Assembly: GCA_009840005.1 (NCBI GenBank)
Contig: VXOR01000104.1
Location: 1 to 50,482, forward strand
DNA: 50,482 nt
Source of the DNA: Gemmatimonadota bacterium
GTDB taxonomy: Bacteria > Latescibacterota > UBA2968 > UBA8231
Direction: 5' to 3'
A model generated the notes under the pieces. That model was given only the letters and a program-made list of their open reading frames with translations. It did not search any database and was not told the DNA's origin. Of this stretch, positions 25,872-35,841 are shown one piece after another (position 1 is the first letter of the stretch; every line of letters begins with the position of its first letter). Both the position numbers and the translations under genes were made by a program.

Positions 25872-26123
25872 ATGAATGGACGACGAATCAGCAACGAGTT
25901 AGTCGGCATTTTAGCAGTTGGTGCGGCTCTGGCTGGTCTGACACTGGCACTTAATGGCGGCCTTGAGGCGCAAATTGAACGACTTGATGGACGCATTGAC
26001 CGCATTGAGGTCCAGATGCACTCGACAAATGAGCGCCTAGCACGCCTAGAAGGTCGCATTGAAGGGCTGGGCTACTTGGCAGCAAATCGGCCACCTGCCA
26101 GCAATGCCGAGCGGACACCATGA
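25872..26123 (+). CDS. small membrane-anchored coiled-coil protein between cas3 and cas8e
   Basis: Not a recognised cas gene. The 83-aa product has one hydrophobic helix (LVGILAVGAALAGLTLALNG, residues about 10-29) followed by a short coiled coil (IERLDGRIDRIEVQM, RLARLEGRIEGL) and a disordered tail. The plan mirrors the 94-420 protein. It lies in the same direction as cas3 and Cascade and behind its own candidate promoter. It may be a passenger; a regulatory or accessory role is conceivable but there is no sequence evidence for one. Confidence 0.65.
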   Translation: MNGRRISNELVGILAVGAALAGLTLALNGGLEAQIERLDGRIDRIEVQMHSTNERLARLEGRIEGLGYLAANRPPASNAERTP

Positions 26124-26193
26124 GCGAGTATCCAACCTTGTACATTATCCCATCCACCTGAGAATTTTTCGGGTCGAACGAGTGAAGTAAGTA

Positions 26194-26326
26194 GTGTTCC
26201 CCGTACACACGGGGATGAGCTGACTCTCTCTTGGAGGTACTCAAGAGCGAATGTTCCCGCACGTGCGGGGATGAGCCGTAGTATGCTGTCGGCTAACGTG
26301 TTCCCCGTACACACGGGGATTAATTA
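26194..26326 (+). CRISPR. degenerate three-repeat mini-array (candidate CreR-like guide locus)
   Basis: Three repeat-like units start at 26,194, 26,251 and 26,298. Units 1 and 3 read GTGTTCCCCGTACACACGGG then GAT; unit 2 reads ATGTTCCCGCACGTGCGGGG then ATGAGCCG. All keep the hairpin of the main-array repeat through paired changes (CCCCGT/ACGGGG versus CCCCGC/GCGGGG). Unit 3 loses the normal 3' end. Spacer-like segments are 28 and 19 bases, not the 32 of the main array. The 19-base segment (26,279-26,297) matches the Cascade promoter region in 16 of 19 positions, including the first 11. It sits in the cas3-cas8e gap, on the same strand. Confidence 0.8.
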
Positions 26327-26354
26327 ATTGGGCCACAACTTACCCTTGTTACCC

Positions 26355-26383
26355 TTGACAAGGTATGATTGCTTCTTTAAAAT
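26355..26383 (+). promoter_or_regulatory. strong predicted promoter of the Cascade operon
   Basis: TTGACA at 26,355-26,360 and TAAAAT at 26,378-26,383 with a 17-base spacer, close to the sigma-70 consensus. Transcription should start near 26,390. The cas8e ATG is at 26,428 with AAGGAG at 26,416-26,421, giving a leader of about 38 bases. Seven cas genes follow without gaps, so this is likely their main promoter. Confidence 0.75.
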
Positions 26384-26405
26384 ATGTAGTATGCTGTAGG
26401 TTAAA
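26384..26405 (+). promoter_or_regulatory. candidate Cascade autorepression site (ATG PAM plus protospacer-like match)
   Basis: ATG at 26,384-26,386 is followed by tagtatgctgtaggttaaa, which matches the 19-base mini-array segment tagtatgctgtcggctaac. Guide positions 1-11 are identical; mismatches fall at 12, 15 and 19. The site begins one base after the -10 box and spans the expected start of transcription. ATG is an accepted PAM in E. coli type I-E. A guide matching mainly the seed would be expected to allow binding without cleavage. Confidence 0.7.
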
Positions 26406-26427
26406 AATATATTTTAAGGAGATATTA

Positions 26428-28101
26428 ATGACTTTTAATCTGCTCAGTGATCCCTTTCTCCCGGTCGTTATGCGATCTGGAGAAAAGAGATGGCTTGCCT
26501 TTCCCGAACTGGTGTCTGGAGCCGATAGCAACGGCTTGGATGAAGACTACCCTGTTGAATTTAATTGGCCGCGACCGGACTTCAACATGGCGAGCTTTGA
26601 GTTCTGTATCGGCGCGATTTCGCTGGCTTTCGATATCCGCGAAGAGGACGAGTGGAGTCCATTTTGGACGAATCCACCTGATCGAGACACGCTCGCCGAA
26701 AAGCTCTCCCCTCTTGTTTCCGCTTTCTATCTCAACGGCGAAGGAGCGCGCTTTCTACAGGATCATGAATCCCTGCAAGGCAACGAAAAAGGCAACGAAA
26801 CCCCTATTGAATCACTGCTCATTGACACGCCGGGGCAAAACGGCCAGCGCAAAAATTCGGACTTGCTAACTCACCGCGACCGCTATGCAGCACTCGGCCT
26901 ACCGGCTGCGGCCATGGCACTGTACACTCTACAAGCCTATGCGCCACCTGGCGGTGCCGGGAACCGCACCTCCATGCGAGGAGGTGGACCTTTGACAGCA
27001 CTAGTCGTTCCGGCGACTAATGACGGCGCACCGCCAGTATCTTTGTGGCGCAAAATTTCCGCCAATGTAGTGCCTTGCGATAAACGACTCCGAATAAACG
27101 AGTTGCCCAAAGCCCTGCCTTGGATGGCCCCGACACTCACATCGGAAAAGAGTCATACGGTATCTCTGGCAGACGCCCACCCCTTGCAGGCGTATTTCGG
27201 TATGCCGCGCCGCATCCGGCTGGCTTTTTCCAGTGAGCCGGGCATCTGCTCCATGACCGATGAGGAGGGACCGCTAGTTACCGGGTTTATTCAGAAGCCT
27301 TACGGCACAAACTATGGGATGTGGCAGCATCCGCTAACGCCCTATCGTCGCCAAAAAGAGGCAGGAGAGCCGTATTCGGCCAAGCCGAAATCGGGACGCT
27401 TCGGCTATCGAGACTGGGTTGCTGCCACGGTAGGGAGCAAGGATGGCAAGCTGGCTGAACAGCCCACAAACATTAAGCTCGCCAAGAATAATCGCTCCCA
27501 CATCCTTAGCCAGAACAAAAAGGCGGCCGATGCCCGCGTTCGGGTCGGCGGTTGGGCCATGAACAACATGGAAGCAATCGCCTATCTCATCACCGAGGAA
27601 CCTTTACATCTGGCGAAGACACCCGCTCAACAACAGGCGCTCGACGATCTCGCCCGACATTTCTCCGAAGCGGCCGATCAAGCAGTTTCTCAGTTGTTGG
27701 CAGCCTTGAAAAAGGCCCTTTTCAGCGGCCAGAAGAATGCCCCAAACGATAAGGGGATTCTCGACCAAGCGCGGGCGCATTTCTTCGACGCAACCGAAGA
27801 CCAGTTTCATCACCTGCTCGACGATTTACTCCAAGAAATGCCCGAAGATGGTCGCTTGACCGACCCTACCGCTTCCGCACAGCACTGGCTATGGATCATG
27901 CGCCGCGAGGCTCTTGTGATTTTTGATCGACTGGCACCCGTGCCCTTACAAGATGCCGAGAAGGCCAAGAACATCGTCGACGCCTACGGCATACTGAACG
28001 CAACCTTTGCAGGCCGGACCAAGCAGAGCAAGACGCTTTACGACAAGCTCGAACTTCCTTTGCCAAAGAAAAAACCTAAAGCTCAGAAGGAGACCACTTA
28101 A
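26428..28101 (+). CDS. cas8e: Cas8e (Cse1/CasA), Cascade large subunit
   Basis: The large Cascade subunit that reads the PAM and recruits Cas3. The N-terminus MTFNLLSDPFLPVVM is typical of Cse1, and the DTPGQNGQRKNSDLLTHRD region followed by AAAMALYTLQAYAPPGGAGNRTSMRGGGPLT matches the conserved core. A C-terminal helical bundle covers about residues 400-550; 557 aa. A longer ORF starts inside the promoter; ATG 26,428 is chosen because AAGGAG lies 6 bases before it. Its stop overlaps the next start (TAATG). Confidence 0.93.
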   Translation: MTFNLLSDPFLPVVMRSGEKRWLAFPELVSGADSNGLDEDYPVEFNWPRPDFNMASFEFCIGAISLAFDIREEDEWSPFWTNPPDRDTLAEKLSPLVSAFYLNGEGARFLQDHESLQGNEKGNETPIESLLIDTPGQNGQRKNSDLLTHRDRYAALGLPAAAMALYTLQAYAPPGGAGNRTSMRGGGPLTALVVPATNDGAPPVSLWRKISANVVPCDKRLRINELPKALPWMAPTLTSEKSHTVSLADAHPLQAYFGMPRRIRLAFSSEPGICSMTDEEGPLVTGFIQKPYGTNYGMWQHPLTPYRRQKEAGEPYSAKPKSGRFGYRDWVAATVGSKDGKLAEQPTNIKLAKNNRSHILSQNKKAADARVRVGGWAMNNMEAIAYLITEEPLHLAKTPAQQQALDDLARHFSEAADQAVSQLLAALKKALFSGQKNAPNDKGILDQARAHFFDATEDQFHHLLDDLLQEMPEDGRLTDPTASAQHWLWIMRREALVIFDRLAPVPLQDAEKAKNIVDAYGILNATFAGRTKQSKTLYDKLELPLPKKKPKAQKETT

Positions 28102-28643
28102 TGCAGCATAACTCACTCCTCAATGCCGTAGAAAGCTGGCGACAATGGCTTCACTCGGACCACGGAGACCGGGGTGCCCGAGCGAGACTGAAGCGTTGCG
28201 AGAGCGTATTCGACGCCCTCTTAGAGCCAGAGACCCATAGGCTAATCGCTAGCGTGCATGGGAACTATGTACCTGAGCAGAAGCTCGCCATACTAGCCTT
28301 GGTTTTGGCGCGGGTCGAGAATACGGCTAACTACCCCACTTTCGCCGACGCCTTGGGCCTCACGCGAGAGGGCACCATTCCCACGGGAGACGCCCGCCCA
28401 CGTCTGTCGCCCATGCGTTTTAGCACCCTGCTCAGGGCTAGCGAGGATGCAGACGAGTTCGCACGAGCATTGCGTCGGGCACTAGCGATCCTAGGCGACA
28501 CTCGATTCAACGTTCGCCGTTTTATCGGCGACGTGCTTTTCTTTACCGATCAGACCCGACAGAAATGGACTTTTGAGTACTATCATACGCGCCGGGCCGA
28601 TGCCACCGAAGACACCCAACCCCAAGAGGAGACTCAACTATGA
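28101..28643 (+). CDS. casB: Cas11e (Cse2/CasB), Cascade small subunit
   Basis: The small alpha-helical subunit that lines the Cascade belly and stabilises the non-target strand; two copies per complex in known systems. Seen: RARLKRCE near the N-terminus and the conserved RLSPMRFSTLLRASEDADEF, RALAILGDTRFNVRRFIGDVLF segments; 180 aa, normal length. It shares one base with the cas8e stop and four with the cas7e start, so translation is coupled. Confidence 0.92.
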   Translation: MQHNSLLNAVESWRQWLHSDHGDRGARARLKRCESVFDALLEPETHRLIASVHGNYVPEQKLAILALVLARVENTANYPTFADALGLTREGTIPTGDARPRLSPMRFSTLLRASEDADEFARALRRALAILGDTRFNVRRFIGDVLFFTDQTRQKWTFEYYHTRRADATEDTQPQEETQL

Positions 28644-29713
28644 GCCGTTTCGTACAAATGCACATTCTGACAGCTTATCCGCCATCCAACCCCAACCGAG
28701 ACGACCTCGGCCGTCCTAAGACTGCCATCATCGGTGGCGTATCGCGTATGCGTATTTCCAGCCAGTCGCTTAAACGCGCCATCCGCACGGACGACGCTTT
28801 CCGGTCGGCCCTGACGGGAAATCTGGGGGAGCGCACCCAGCGCATGGGCGACAAGGTGCGCTCGCACCTACTTGAACAGGGCGTGTCGGAGGACAAGGCA
28901 CTCGAAATCGCACGGAACATCGCTGCCCTGTTCGGAAAAATAAAAGGAGAAAAGGACGCGAATCCGGCCTATACCGAACAGCTAGCCTTCATCTCTCCGG
29001 AGGAACGCGCTGCTGCATTTGACTTAGCAGAAAAGGCACTGAGCGGGGAAACTTTACCGAAGGAAAAGGAACTGGCGAAACAGGTCCTAAGCACCGCTGA
29101 TGGAGCCGTGGACATCGCCATGTTCGGGCGCATGTTAGCCGACAACCCCGACTTCAACCGCGATGCCGCCGTGCAGGTGGCTCATGCCTTTACCACCAAC
29201 CGAGTCGACATCGAAGATGACTACTACACGGCTGTTGACGACCTGAAGACCCCGGAAGAGGATGCAGGTGCTGGCTTCATCGGCGAGGCTGGTTTCGGTG
29301 CCGGCGTCTTCTATCTCTACATCTGCGTAAATCGGGTATTGCTGCTGGAAAATCTTGCGGGCGATACAGAACTGGCAGGCCGTGCGCTCTCCGCGCTGGT
29401 ACGCGCTGCGACCACGGCGTCACCCTCCGGTAAGAAAAATAGCTTCGCCAATCACGTGCGCGCCGAATATATGCTGTTGGAGAGTGGGGACAGCCAGCCT
29501 CGCAGCTTGGCCAGTGCTTTCACCAAACGAGTAGGATCGGGCGACCAACTCGCAGAGTCCGTAACGGCGCTCAAGAAACAGCGCACCGCCTTTGAGAAAA
29601 CCTACGGCAAGGACTGGAGCGACGACATCGAACTCCACGTAGGCGAAGAGAACAGTGCCACGCTGGACGAACTAGCCACCTTCGCAGCGGAAAAGCTGGA
29701 GGGCTTAGCATGA
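28640..29713 (+). CDS. cas7: Cas7e (Cse4/CasC), Cascade backbone subunit
   Basis: The backbone subunit, six copies of which bind the crRNA guide. Begins MSRFVQMHILTAYPPSNPNR with DDLGRPKTAIIGGVSRMRIS and SSQSLKRAIR, the diagnostic N-terminus of the family. A central insertion (about 90-190) forms the thumb region, and a late VRAATTASPSGKKNSFANH segment is also typical. 357 aa. Overlaps both neighbours by ATGA. Confidence 0.94.
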   Translation: MSRFVQMHILTAYPPSNPNRDDLGRPKTAIIGGVSRMRISSQSLKRAIRTDDAFRSALTGNLGERTQRMGDKVRSHLLEQGVSEDKALEIARNIAALFGKIKGEKDANPAYTEQLAFISPEERAAAFDLAEKALSGETLPKEKELAKQVLSTADGAVDIAMFGRMLADNPDFNRDAAVQVAHAFTTNRVDIEDDYYTAVDDLKTPEEDAGAGFIGEAGFGAGVFYLYICVNRVLLLENLAGDTELAGRALSALVRAATTASPSGKKNSFANHVRAEYMLLESGDSQPRSLASAFTKRVGSGDQLAESVTALKKQRTAFEKTYGKDWSDDIELHVGEENSATLDELATFAAEKLEGLA

Positions 29714-30441
29714 CGGAATGGCTGATCGTCACCCTTGCAGCACCCATGGCCAGTTTCGGCGAAGAGGCAGGCAACGTGCGGCGCGGCACGGCCGACCGTC
29801 CAACGCGATCTGCCCTTTTAGGGCTGGCTGGCGCGGCACTAGGCATTGATCGTGCCGATGCAGAGGGGCAGCGGGCACTCTCTGCCTCTTTCCGCGTTGC
29901 TAATCGCACGCTGTGCGCCGGAACATTGGTGACGGATTTCCACACCTACCAGTCCTTGCCTTCGGCTAAGGGGCATCCCCGCACTAGAGCGGAAGCACTT
30001 TCCCACCCCTTGGACCTTGCGACGAGCATCACTCACCGCGAGTACCGCACAGATGTGCGCTATCAAGCGGCTTACCGAGCCGTTTCAGGTGGGCAATACT
30101 CGTTGCGGGATCTCAGTGCCGGGTTTGAGAAACCGGCTTACACATTGTATTTAGGGCGCAAGTCCTGCCCGCTGTCGCACCCACTCGCGCCGGAGATCAT
30201 TGAGGAACAAACGGTCGTTGAGGCGTTCAAACGCCATCGCGATGGGCCGAGCAGTCCGTCCGCAAGATTGCGGACACATGGCCTAATCGCCGTGGAGGAT
30301 CGGGCGGATCTCGGCTCTTCCGACGCTTCCTTGCGGACGCGACTGCGGATGGACGAGCCGGGCGACCGCACGAGTTGGCAGTTCGGGCAACGGCGCGAAT
30401 ACGAATACGTTCCTACCGACCAAGAGGAGGCTTCGCAATGA
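29710..30441 (+). CDS. cas5: Cas5e (CasD), Cascade subunit
   Basis: It caps the 5' handle of the crRNA in Cascade. Seen: the RAMP-type N-terminal strand WLIVTLAAPMASFGEEAG, RPTRSALLGLAGAALGIDR, TDFHTYQ, and ITHREYRTDVRYQAAY, followed by FEKPAYTLYLGRKSCPLSHP; 243 aa. Overlaps cas7 and cas6e by 4 bases on each side. Confidence 0.93.
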   Translation: MTEWLIVTLAAPMASFGEEAGNVRRGTADRPTRSALLGLAGAALGIDRADAEGQRALSASFRVANRTLCAGTLVTDFHTYQSLPSAKGHPRTRAEALSHPLDLATSITHREYRTDVRYQAAYRAVSGGQYSLRDLSAGFEKPAYTLYLGRKSCPLSHPLAPEIIEEQTVVEAFKRHRDGPSSPSARLRTHGLIAVEDRADLGSSDASLRTRLRMDEPGDRTSWQFGQRREYEYVPTDQEEASQ

Positions 30442-31168
30442 GACTCCACTTCTCGCGTCTTACGCTTCGGCGCGACGCTGCGGACATAGCTCCCCTACTC
30501 CAAGTCCTTCAACCATCGAAGTCGTCTGACCGTCTTGCAGTAGATCACCGGCTGATCTGGACGGTCATTCCGCCAGATGTGCGTACTGAGGTCGAGCAGA
30601 GCCGGACTGCCGGTACGCCGAAATCCGCGTTTCTTTGGCGTACCGACCGCCAACGCGGACGGTACTACCTTCTCGGCCCCAAGCCTTTGGAAGAATCTCC
30701 CTTCTTCACTATAGAGACGAAGCCCTTTGAGCCAACACTCTCGCCTAGCGACAAGCTGACATTCGATCTGCGCCTTAACGCTACGGTTGATCGGAAGGTT
30801 GGCGTAGATAGTCAGGGAAAGGCTATTCGGCAACGCTGCGATGTGGCTATGGACCTGCTCAAAGCCGAAGCAAAAATTGACCGAGCCGGATCCCGGATGT
30901 CGCTAGCCAAAGAGGCAGCCTGTAACTGGCTAACGACGCGGGCTGAGGAATGCGGATTCCACCTTGACCTTGATAAGCTGGCGCTCGAAGGCTATCGTGC
31001 CGAGCGTTTCGCACGGCGCGGTGGGAAATTTGGCACGTTGGGCATATTCGACCTCAAAGGTGCCCTAACTATAACCGAGCCTAATTCGTTTCTCTCCCGT
31101 CTTCAGCAGGGTTTCGGGCGCGGCAAGGCATTTGGCTGCGGCCTGATGCTCATAAAAAGGACCGCCTA

Positions 31169-31169
<1 letters not shown>
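30438..31169 (+). CDS. cas6e: Cas6e (CasE) crRNA-processing endoribonuclease
   Basis: It cleaves pre-crRNA at the base of each repeat hairpin and stays bound to the 3' stem. Seen: N-terminal RAMP strand MRLHFSRLTLRRDA, FLWRTDRQRGRYYLL, and the glycine-rich C-terminus LQQGFGRGKAFGCGLMLIKR typical of Cas6e. 243 aa from the ATG that overlaps the cas5 stop. The mini-array hairpins differ from the main repeat in the top of the stem, so whether this enzyme cuts both is an open question. Confidence 0.92.
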
Positions 31170-32397
<1,228 letters not shown>

Positions 32398-32502
32398 TGT
32401 GTATATACTTGGCAGAGGTGGGCGATAAATCAGGAGCTAAATCGCTGGTACCTATTTTGAGTATCATATAACCTACACTGTAGCAGTCAGTTACGATGAG
32501 GA
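32398..32502 (+). promoter_or_regulatory. CRISPR leader
   Basis: A 105-base AT-rich gap between cas2 and the first repeat, with no ORF. In type I-E systems this position holds the array promoter and the signals for spacer integration. No IHF site or promoter could be assigned with confidence. The opposite end of the array carries a diverged repeat, which supports this as the leader end. Confidence 0.7.
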
Positions 32503-35500
32503 ATGTTCCCCGCAGGCGCGGGGATGAACCGTGTGCAAAATCGCTACGGGCGAACTCGTTGACATGTTCCCCGCAGGCGCGGGGATGAACCTTGATCCCG
32601 AAATATGCCATGGGAGAGCCTGCTATGTTCCCCGCAGGCGCGGGGATGAACCGTAGAGGGAGCCGCCACCACCACCACGTTCTACATGTTCCCCGCAGGC
32701 GCGGGGATGAACCGGAGCGAGAAGTGGGCGCTATGCAGAGAGCGGCATGTTCCCCGCAGGCGCGGGGATGAACCGATATTCGGATGCCGCTTTGAGAATT
32801 ACGATAGATGTTCCCCGCAGGCGCGGGGATGAACCGGCTGCCGAATAATTCCTCAGCCTTAGCGAGGTATGTTCCCCGCAGGCGCGGGGATGAACCGCTG
32901 GACGAACTCGGTTATGAGCGCGTAGAACGATGTTCCCCGCAGGCGCGGGGATGAACCGATTTCACCTTCTCGGCACCCAGCAAGGTCGCCATGTTCCCCG
33001 CAGGCGCGGGGATGAACCGTTCCCGGACGGCTTTCACGAGAACGACTACCGATGTTCCCCGCAGGCGCGGGGATGAACCGATGATCTTCGTGCCGACCGA
33101 GGCCAACGTCCCATGTTCCCCGCAGGCGCGGGGATGAACCGAATTACCAGCGCGTTCGTCGGTTGTTTGGTGAATGTTCCCCGCAGGCGCGGGGATGAAC
33201 CGCAGTCCAAGGCTTGGATGGTCGGTCAGAAAGGATGTTCCCCGCAGGCGCGGGGATGAACCGATAGGTTACTATATTTCGCGCTATATTTCGCGATGTT
33301 CCCCGCAGGCGCGGGGATGAACCGTTCCGTTTTTCGTTGCTATGGTGTGCACTCGTATGTTCCCCGCAGGCGCGGGGATGAACCGACTATTTTGCGGCCT
33401 CTAAGTCGGTTGCTGATATGTTCCCCGCAGGCGCGGGGATGAACCGCGTCCTTTATTGGGACAAGCGGCGTGAAAATCATGTTCCCCGCAGGCGCGGGGA
33501 TGAACCGTGCAGGTGGAGGAATCGCAGAGCCGGTGTATCATGTTCCCCGCAGGCGCGGGGATGAACCGAGGAGGGACCGCATTGAGGCTGAGCAGCAGAT
33601 ATGTTCCCCGCAGGCGCGGGGATGAACCGACGGTTACCGCTAAAAATAGAGGCGGTCGTACATGTTCCCCGCAGGCGCGGGGATGAACCGCAGTACACAG
33701 CGAGACGGCTCTCGCACTCATTATGTTCCCCGCAGGCGCGGGGATGAACCGACCGTTACAGCTAAGAATCGTGGAGGCAGGACATGTTCCCCGCAGGCGC
33801 GGGGATGAACCGGTGCTGAGTGGCTCGGTCTGCTGGACAGCGAGATGTTCCCCGCAGGCGCGGGGATGAACCGACCGTTACTTTCCTCTCTAATGAGGGC
33901 AACGCATGTTCCCCGCAGGCGCGGGGATGAACCGACTCGTATGTTTTTCATCGGAGGCCATCAGATATGTTCCCCGCAGGCGCGGGGATGAACCGAACAT
34001 TGAAATACGTTATGAGCATCTGCAGCTATGTTCCCCGCAGGCGCGGGGATGAACCGCGTCTGATCTTCACCGTAAAATTTTGGAGGAGATGTTCCCCGCA
34101 GGCGCGGGGATGAACCGAAGTTCTTCCGCCGCAAAGGCCAGACTATCGGATGTTCCCCGCAGGCGCGGGGATGAACCGGACAGATGAGAAATTCGGAACA
34201 GACATGATCTATGTTCCCCGCAGGCGCGGGGATGAACCGGACCAGTGACGAAACTGCTCACTGACGAACATATGTTCCCCGCAGGCGCGGGGATGAACCG
34301 GCTATCGTCGCCACCACGGTGGATTTGCCCGTATGTTCCCCGCAGGCGCGGGGATGAACCGTCGTTTTTCTTCCGTCGGCTCGCGCTGGAGGAATGTTCC
34401 CCGCAGGCGCGGGGATGAACCGCCCAGGCGGGCATTTCACGAGGAGCGACACGAATGTTCCCCGCAGGCGCGGGGATGAACCGGTCAAATTGCTCCGTAA
34501 ACTCCTATGTATGATATGTTCCCCGCAGGCGCGGGGATGAACCGCATTGTTCCGCACCCGCACAACATGGAGGTATATGTTCCCCGCAGGCGCGGGGATG
34601 AACCGATGCCGAACTAGAGTTTGGCAAGCTATGCGCTATGTTCCCCGCAGGCGCGGGGATGAACCGGCGAGATTGACCTGTTGACCGAGGAAGCGGATAT
34701 GTTCCCCGCAGGCGCGGGGATGAACCGTATTCGTTATCCTGCTCAAGACGAGGAAACGGATGTTCCCCGCAGGCGCGGGGATGAACCGCCATCTTGGAGA
34801 GCAACCGTGCCACCATTCGTATGTTCCCCGCAGGCGCGGGGATGAACCGTGGAGCACACCGCCAACCAAGCCGCTGACACAATATTCCCCGCAGGCGCGG
34901 GGATGAACCGCCGTGATGAGCAGCTAGCACAGTGCGGCGTTAATGTTCCCCGCAGGCGCGGGGATGAACCGTGGTATGTGGCCTATATGCGTTCTAAGGC
35001 CAAATGTTCCCGCAGGCGCGGGGATGAACCGGCGAAGATCAAACTATTCGCCTTCGCGTCCGTATGTTCCCCGCAGGCGCGGGGATGAACCGTTTTCCCT
35101 CAGGGCGTCGTCGTGCCCTACTGCATGTTCCCCGCAGGCGCGGGGATGAACCGTCTGGAGACGACCGCTGGCTGGCAGGGGAGCTATGTTCCCCGCAGGC
35201 GCGGGGATGAACCGCAGTACACAGCGCGGAGGCTCTCGCACTCATTATGTTCCCCGCAGGCGCGGGGATGAACCGACGCCGACTTTTCCCACATGTTTGT
35301 CAGTGAAATGTTCCCCGCAGGCGCGGGGATGAACCGCCGCCTCGATCCCCCGCATGTATAACTCCCACATGTTCCCCGCAGGCGCGGGGATGAACCGCAG
35401 GCCATCGACCTCTACCAGCAGCGCATGGAATGTTCCCCGCAGGCGCGGGGATGAACCCGCGACGTGGATACGGCAAGGCAAGAAGTCGCTATGTTCCCCG

Positions 35501-35519
35501 CAGGCACGGGGATGAGCCG
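32503..35519 (+). CRISPR. type I-E CRISPR array, 50 repeats and 49 spacers
   Basis: Repeats are 29 bases, beginning ATGTTCCCCGCAGGC and ending GGGGATGAACCG, with a CCCCGC/GCGGGG hairpin; spacers are 32 bases and the period is 61. Repeat starts were followed from 32,503 to 35,491. Variants: repeat 2 ends in T instead of G; the unit at 34,882 has ATATT; the one at 35,004 lacks one C (28 bases); the one at 35,430 ends ACCC; the last (35,491) reads GCACGGGG and GAGCCG. Spacers 20/45 and 19/21 are related pairs. Spacers 19, 20 and 21 are adjacent. Open frames reading PAPAGN, ACGEH or SPRLRGT on either strand are translations of the repeat, not genes. Confidence 0.98.
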
Positions 35520-35760
35520 GGTGGCAAAATCATTCTTTCGTTTGACAATTGATTTTCTCCGCATTTTATAACGGCTTGGTCGCAGTGTGGTCCGATTTGT
35601 CGTGCCAAGTCGCAGCCATCCACAAAACGCTCGGCTACCGGCAGGGCGATTTGGACTTTTGGCGCAAACTTTATTTTATTGCAACGTGCATCCCGTCGCT
35701 CAACGAAGGCAGATGTCCTTAAAAAACAATGATTTGTTTATTTAAAAGTAAGTGCATATT

Positions 35761-35841
35761 ACGAAGGCCCTGATTCCGCGGGCGGCTTGGATACGCGCCT
35801 GTCCGAGGAAACAAACCGATTCACCAATGTTTTGGGCGTAA
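35761..35841 (+). pseudogene. decayed C-terminus of an AlbA/HATPase-type regulator
   Basis: In the frame ending TTTTGGGCGTAA the translation reads KALIPRAAWIRACPRKQTDS then PMFWA-stop. The intact neighbour at 36,037 ends with LIKIADPERPQSGYVPFWA-stop, and both share the same 3' sequence from GTTTTGGGCGTAA onward. This suggests the tail of a second, now largely deleted copy. Alignment is loose apart from LI..A....P and FWA, so confidence is limited. Confidence 0.4.

Noticed and set aside
26194..26326. Treating the mini-array as a simple decayed second CRISPR array
   Set aside because: Paired stem changes and the seed match to the adjacent promoter beside an accepted PAM are better explained by a regulatory role, although decay plus local duplication is not excluded.
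33874..33905. Spacer 23 as a third member of the spacer 19/21 group
   Set aside because: Only the first eight bases (accgttac) match; the rest diverges in both sequence and translation.
32503..35519. Self-targeting main-array spacers
   Set aside because: I compared spacers by eye with the window and saw no convincing match; a genome-wide search is needed to exclude it.
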